Position numbers and translations under genes: made by a program. The notes below the pieces were generated by a model. The model was given only the letters and a program-made list of their open reading frames with translations, ran no database searches and had not been told where the DNA came from. From assembly GCA_021824855.1 (NCBI GenBank), contig JAKAJX010000148.1:1-6508 (forward strand): a DNA stretch of 6,508 nt, written 5' to 3'. The DNA is from Bacteroidota bacterium. Its GTDB lineage: Bacteria; Bacteroidota; Bacteroidia; Chitinophagales; Chitinophagaceae. Shown here in pieces: positions 6,359 to 6,508 of the stretch. The stretch's first letter is position 1, and each line of letters opens with the position of its first letter.

Positions 6359-6402
6359 TTTGTTTACTTTATTAATTTTTAATTTTAATTACTAAATATT
6401 TT

Positions 6403-6508
6403 TTAGTCTTCCCACTTCAGTGCACCTTTCTTAATAATGTATATAAAACCCAATAAAAAGAAAGCTATAAACATTACAACAGCACCAAAACCAGCCCAGC
6501 CCAATTCT
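6403..6508 (-). CDS. nuoA: NADH-quinone oxidoreductase subunit A, C-terminal part (cut by window edge)
   Basis: This is a small membrane subunit of complex I that lies beside NuoH and contributes to the loop near the quinone site. Only the last 34 codons and a TAA stop are in the window; the gene begins beyond the right edge. The visible part has one hydrophobic helix (GAVVMFIAFFLLGFIYIIKK) and ends in KKGALKWED, matching the family's closing pattern KKGAL-x-W. Full-length NuoA is about 120-150 residues with three helices, so this is the third. Its place upstream of nuoB fits the standard A-B-C-D order. The fragment is short, but pattern plus position make the call safe. Confidence 0.93.
   Translation of the reverse strand, partial: ELGWAGFGAVVMFIAFFLLGFIYIIKKGALKWED

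Noticed and set aside
6345..6365. Intrinsic terminator between nuoA and nuoB
   Set aside because: The stem is only 4 bp and the T-rich stretch follows it on the plus strand, opposite to the direction of all genes here.

Overview
The window is a stretch of a conserved respiratory operon. It encodes the proton-pumping NADH:quinone oxidoreductase (complex I, NDH-1). All genes lie on the minus strand, so transcription runs from the right end to the left: nuoA (3' end only), nuoB, nuoC, a 61-residue membrane ORF, nuoD, nuoE, nuoF, a short nuoG, and nuoH (5' part only). Both window edges cut through genes, so the operon continues in both directions; nuoI to nuoN would be expected to the left, but this cannot be seen here.

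The likely source is an aerobic member of the Bacteroidota, possibly a Chitinophagales/Sphingobacteriales-type lineage. This rests on four points: AT-rich DNA, starts without Shine-Dalgarno sequences, separate rather than fused nuoC and nuoD, and a short NuoG without the molybdopterin-type domain. Presence of the NADH-input genes nuoE, nuoF and nuoG argues against a gut Bacteroides-type complex that lacks them. The placement is inferred from gene features, not from a database search.

Layout from right to left: the nuoA tail (6508-6403), a very AT-rich 92-base spacer, nuoB (6310-5723), a 47-base spacer, nuoC (5675-5157), a 43-base spacer with a candidate Bacteroidota -7 promoter element, the small two-helix membrane ORF (5113-4928), a 93-base spacer, nuoD (4834-3602), a 71-base spacer, nuoE (3530-3024), a 23-base spacer, nuoF (3000-1642), 3 bases, nuoG (1638-538), 18 bases, and nuoH (519 to the edge). 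No stretch over 300 bases lacks a gene. No tRNA, rRNA, mobile element, CRISPR array or clear terminator was found.

The products form one enzyme. NADH reduces FMN in NuoF, and electrons pass through Fe-S clusters in NuoE, NuoF and NuoG towards cluster N2 in NuoB. They reach quinone (probably menaquinone) at the NuoB/NuoD/NuoH interface. NuoC and NuoD form the connecting arm, and NuoA and NuoH the membrane part near the quinone site. All cluster ligands expected in NuoB, NuoE and NuoF, and those of N1b, N3-type and N4-type clusters in NuoG, are present.

I see no wholly new system. The points worth a second look are the unrecognised membrane ORF between nuoC and nuoD, the truncated NuoG with a residual CxxC...CxxC site, the candidate internal promoter, and the unusual last residue of NuoD.
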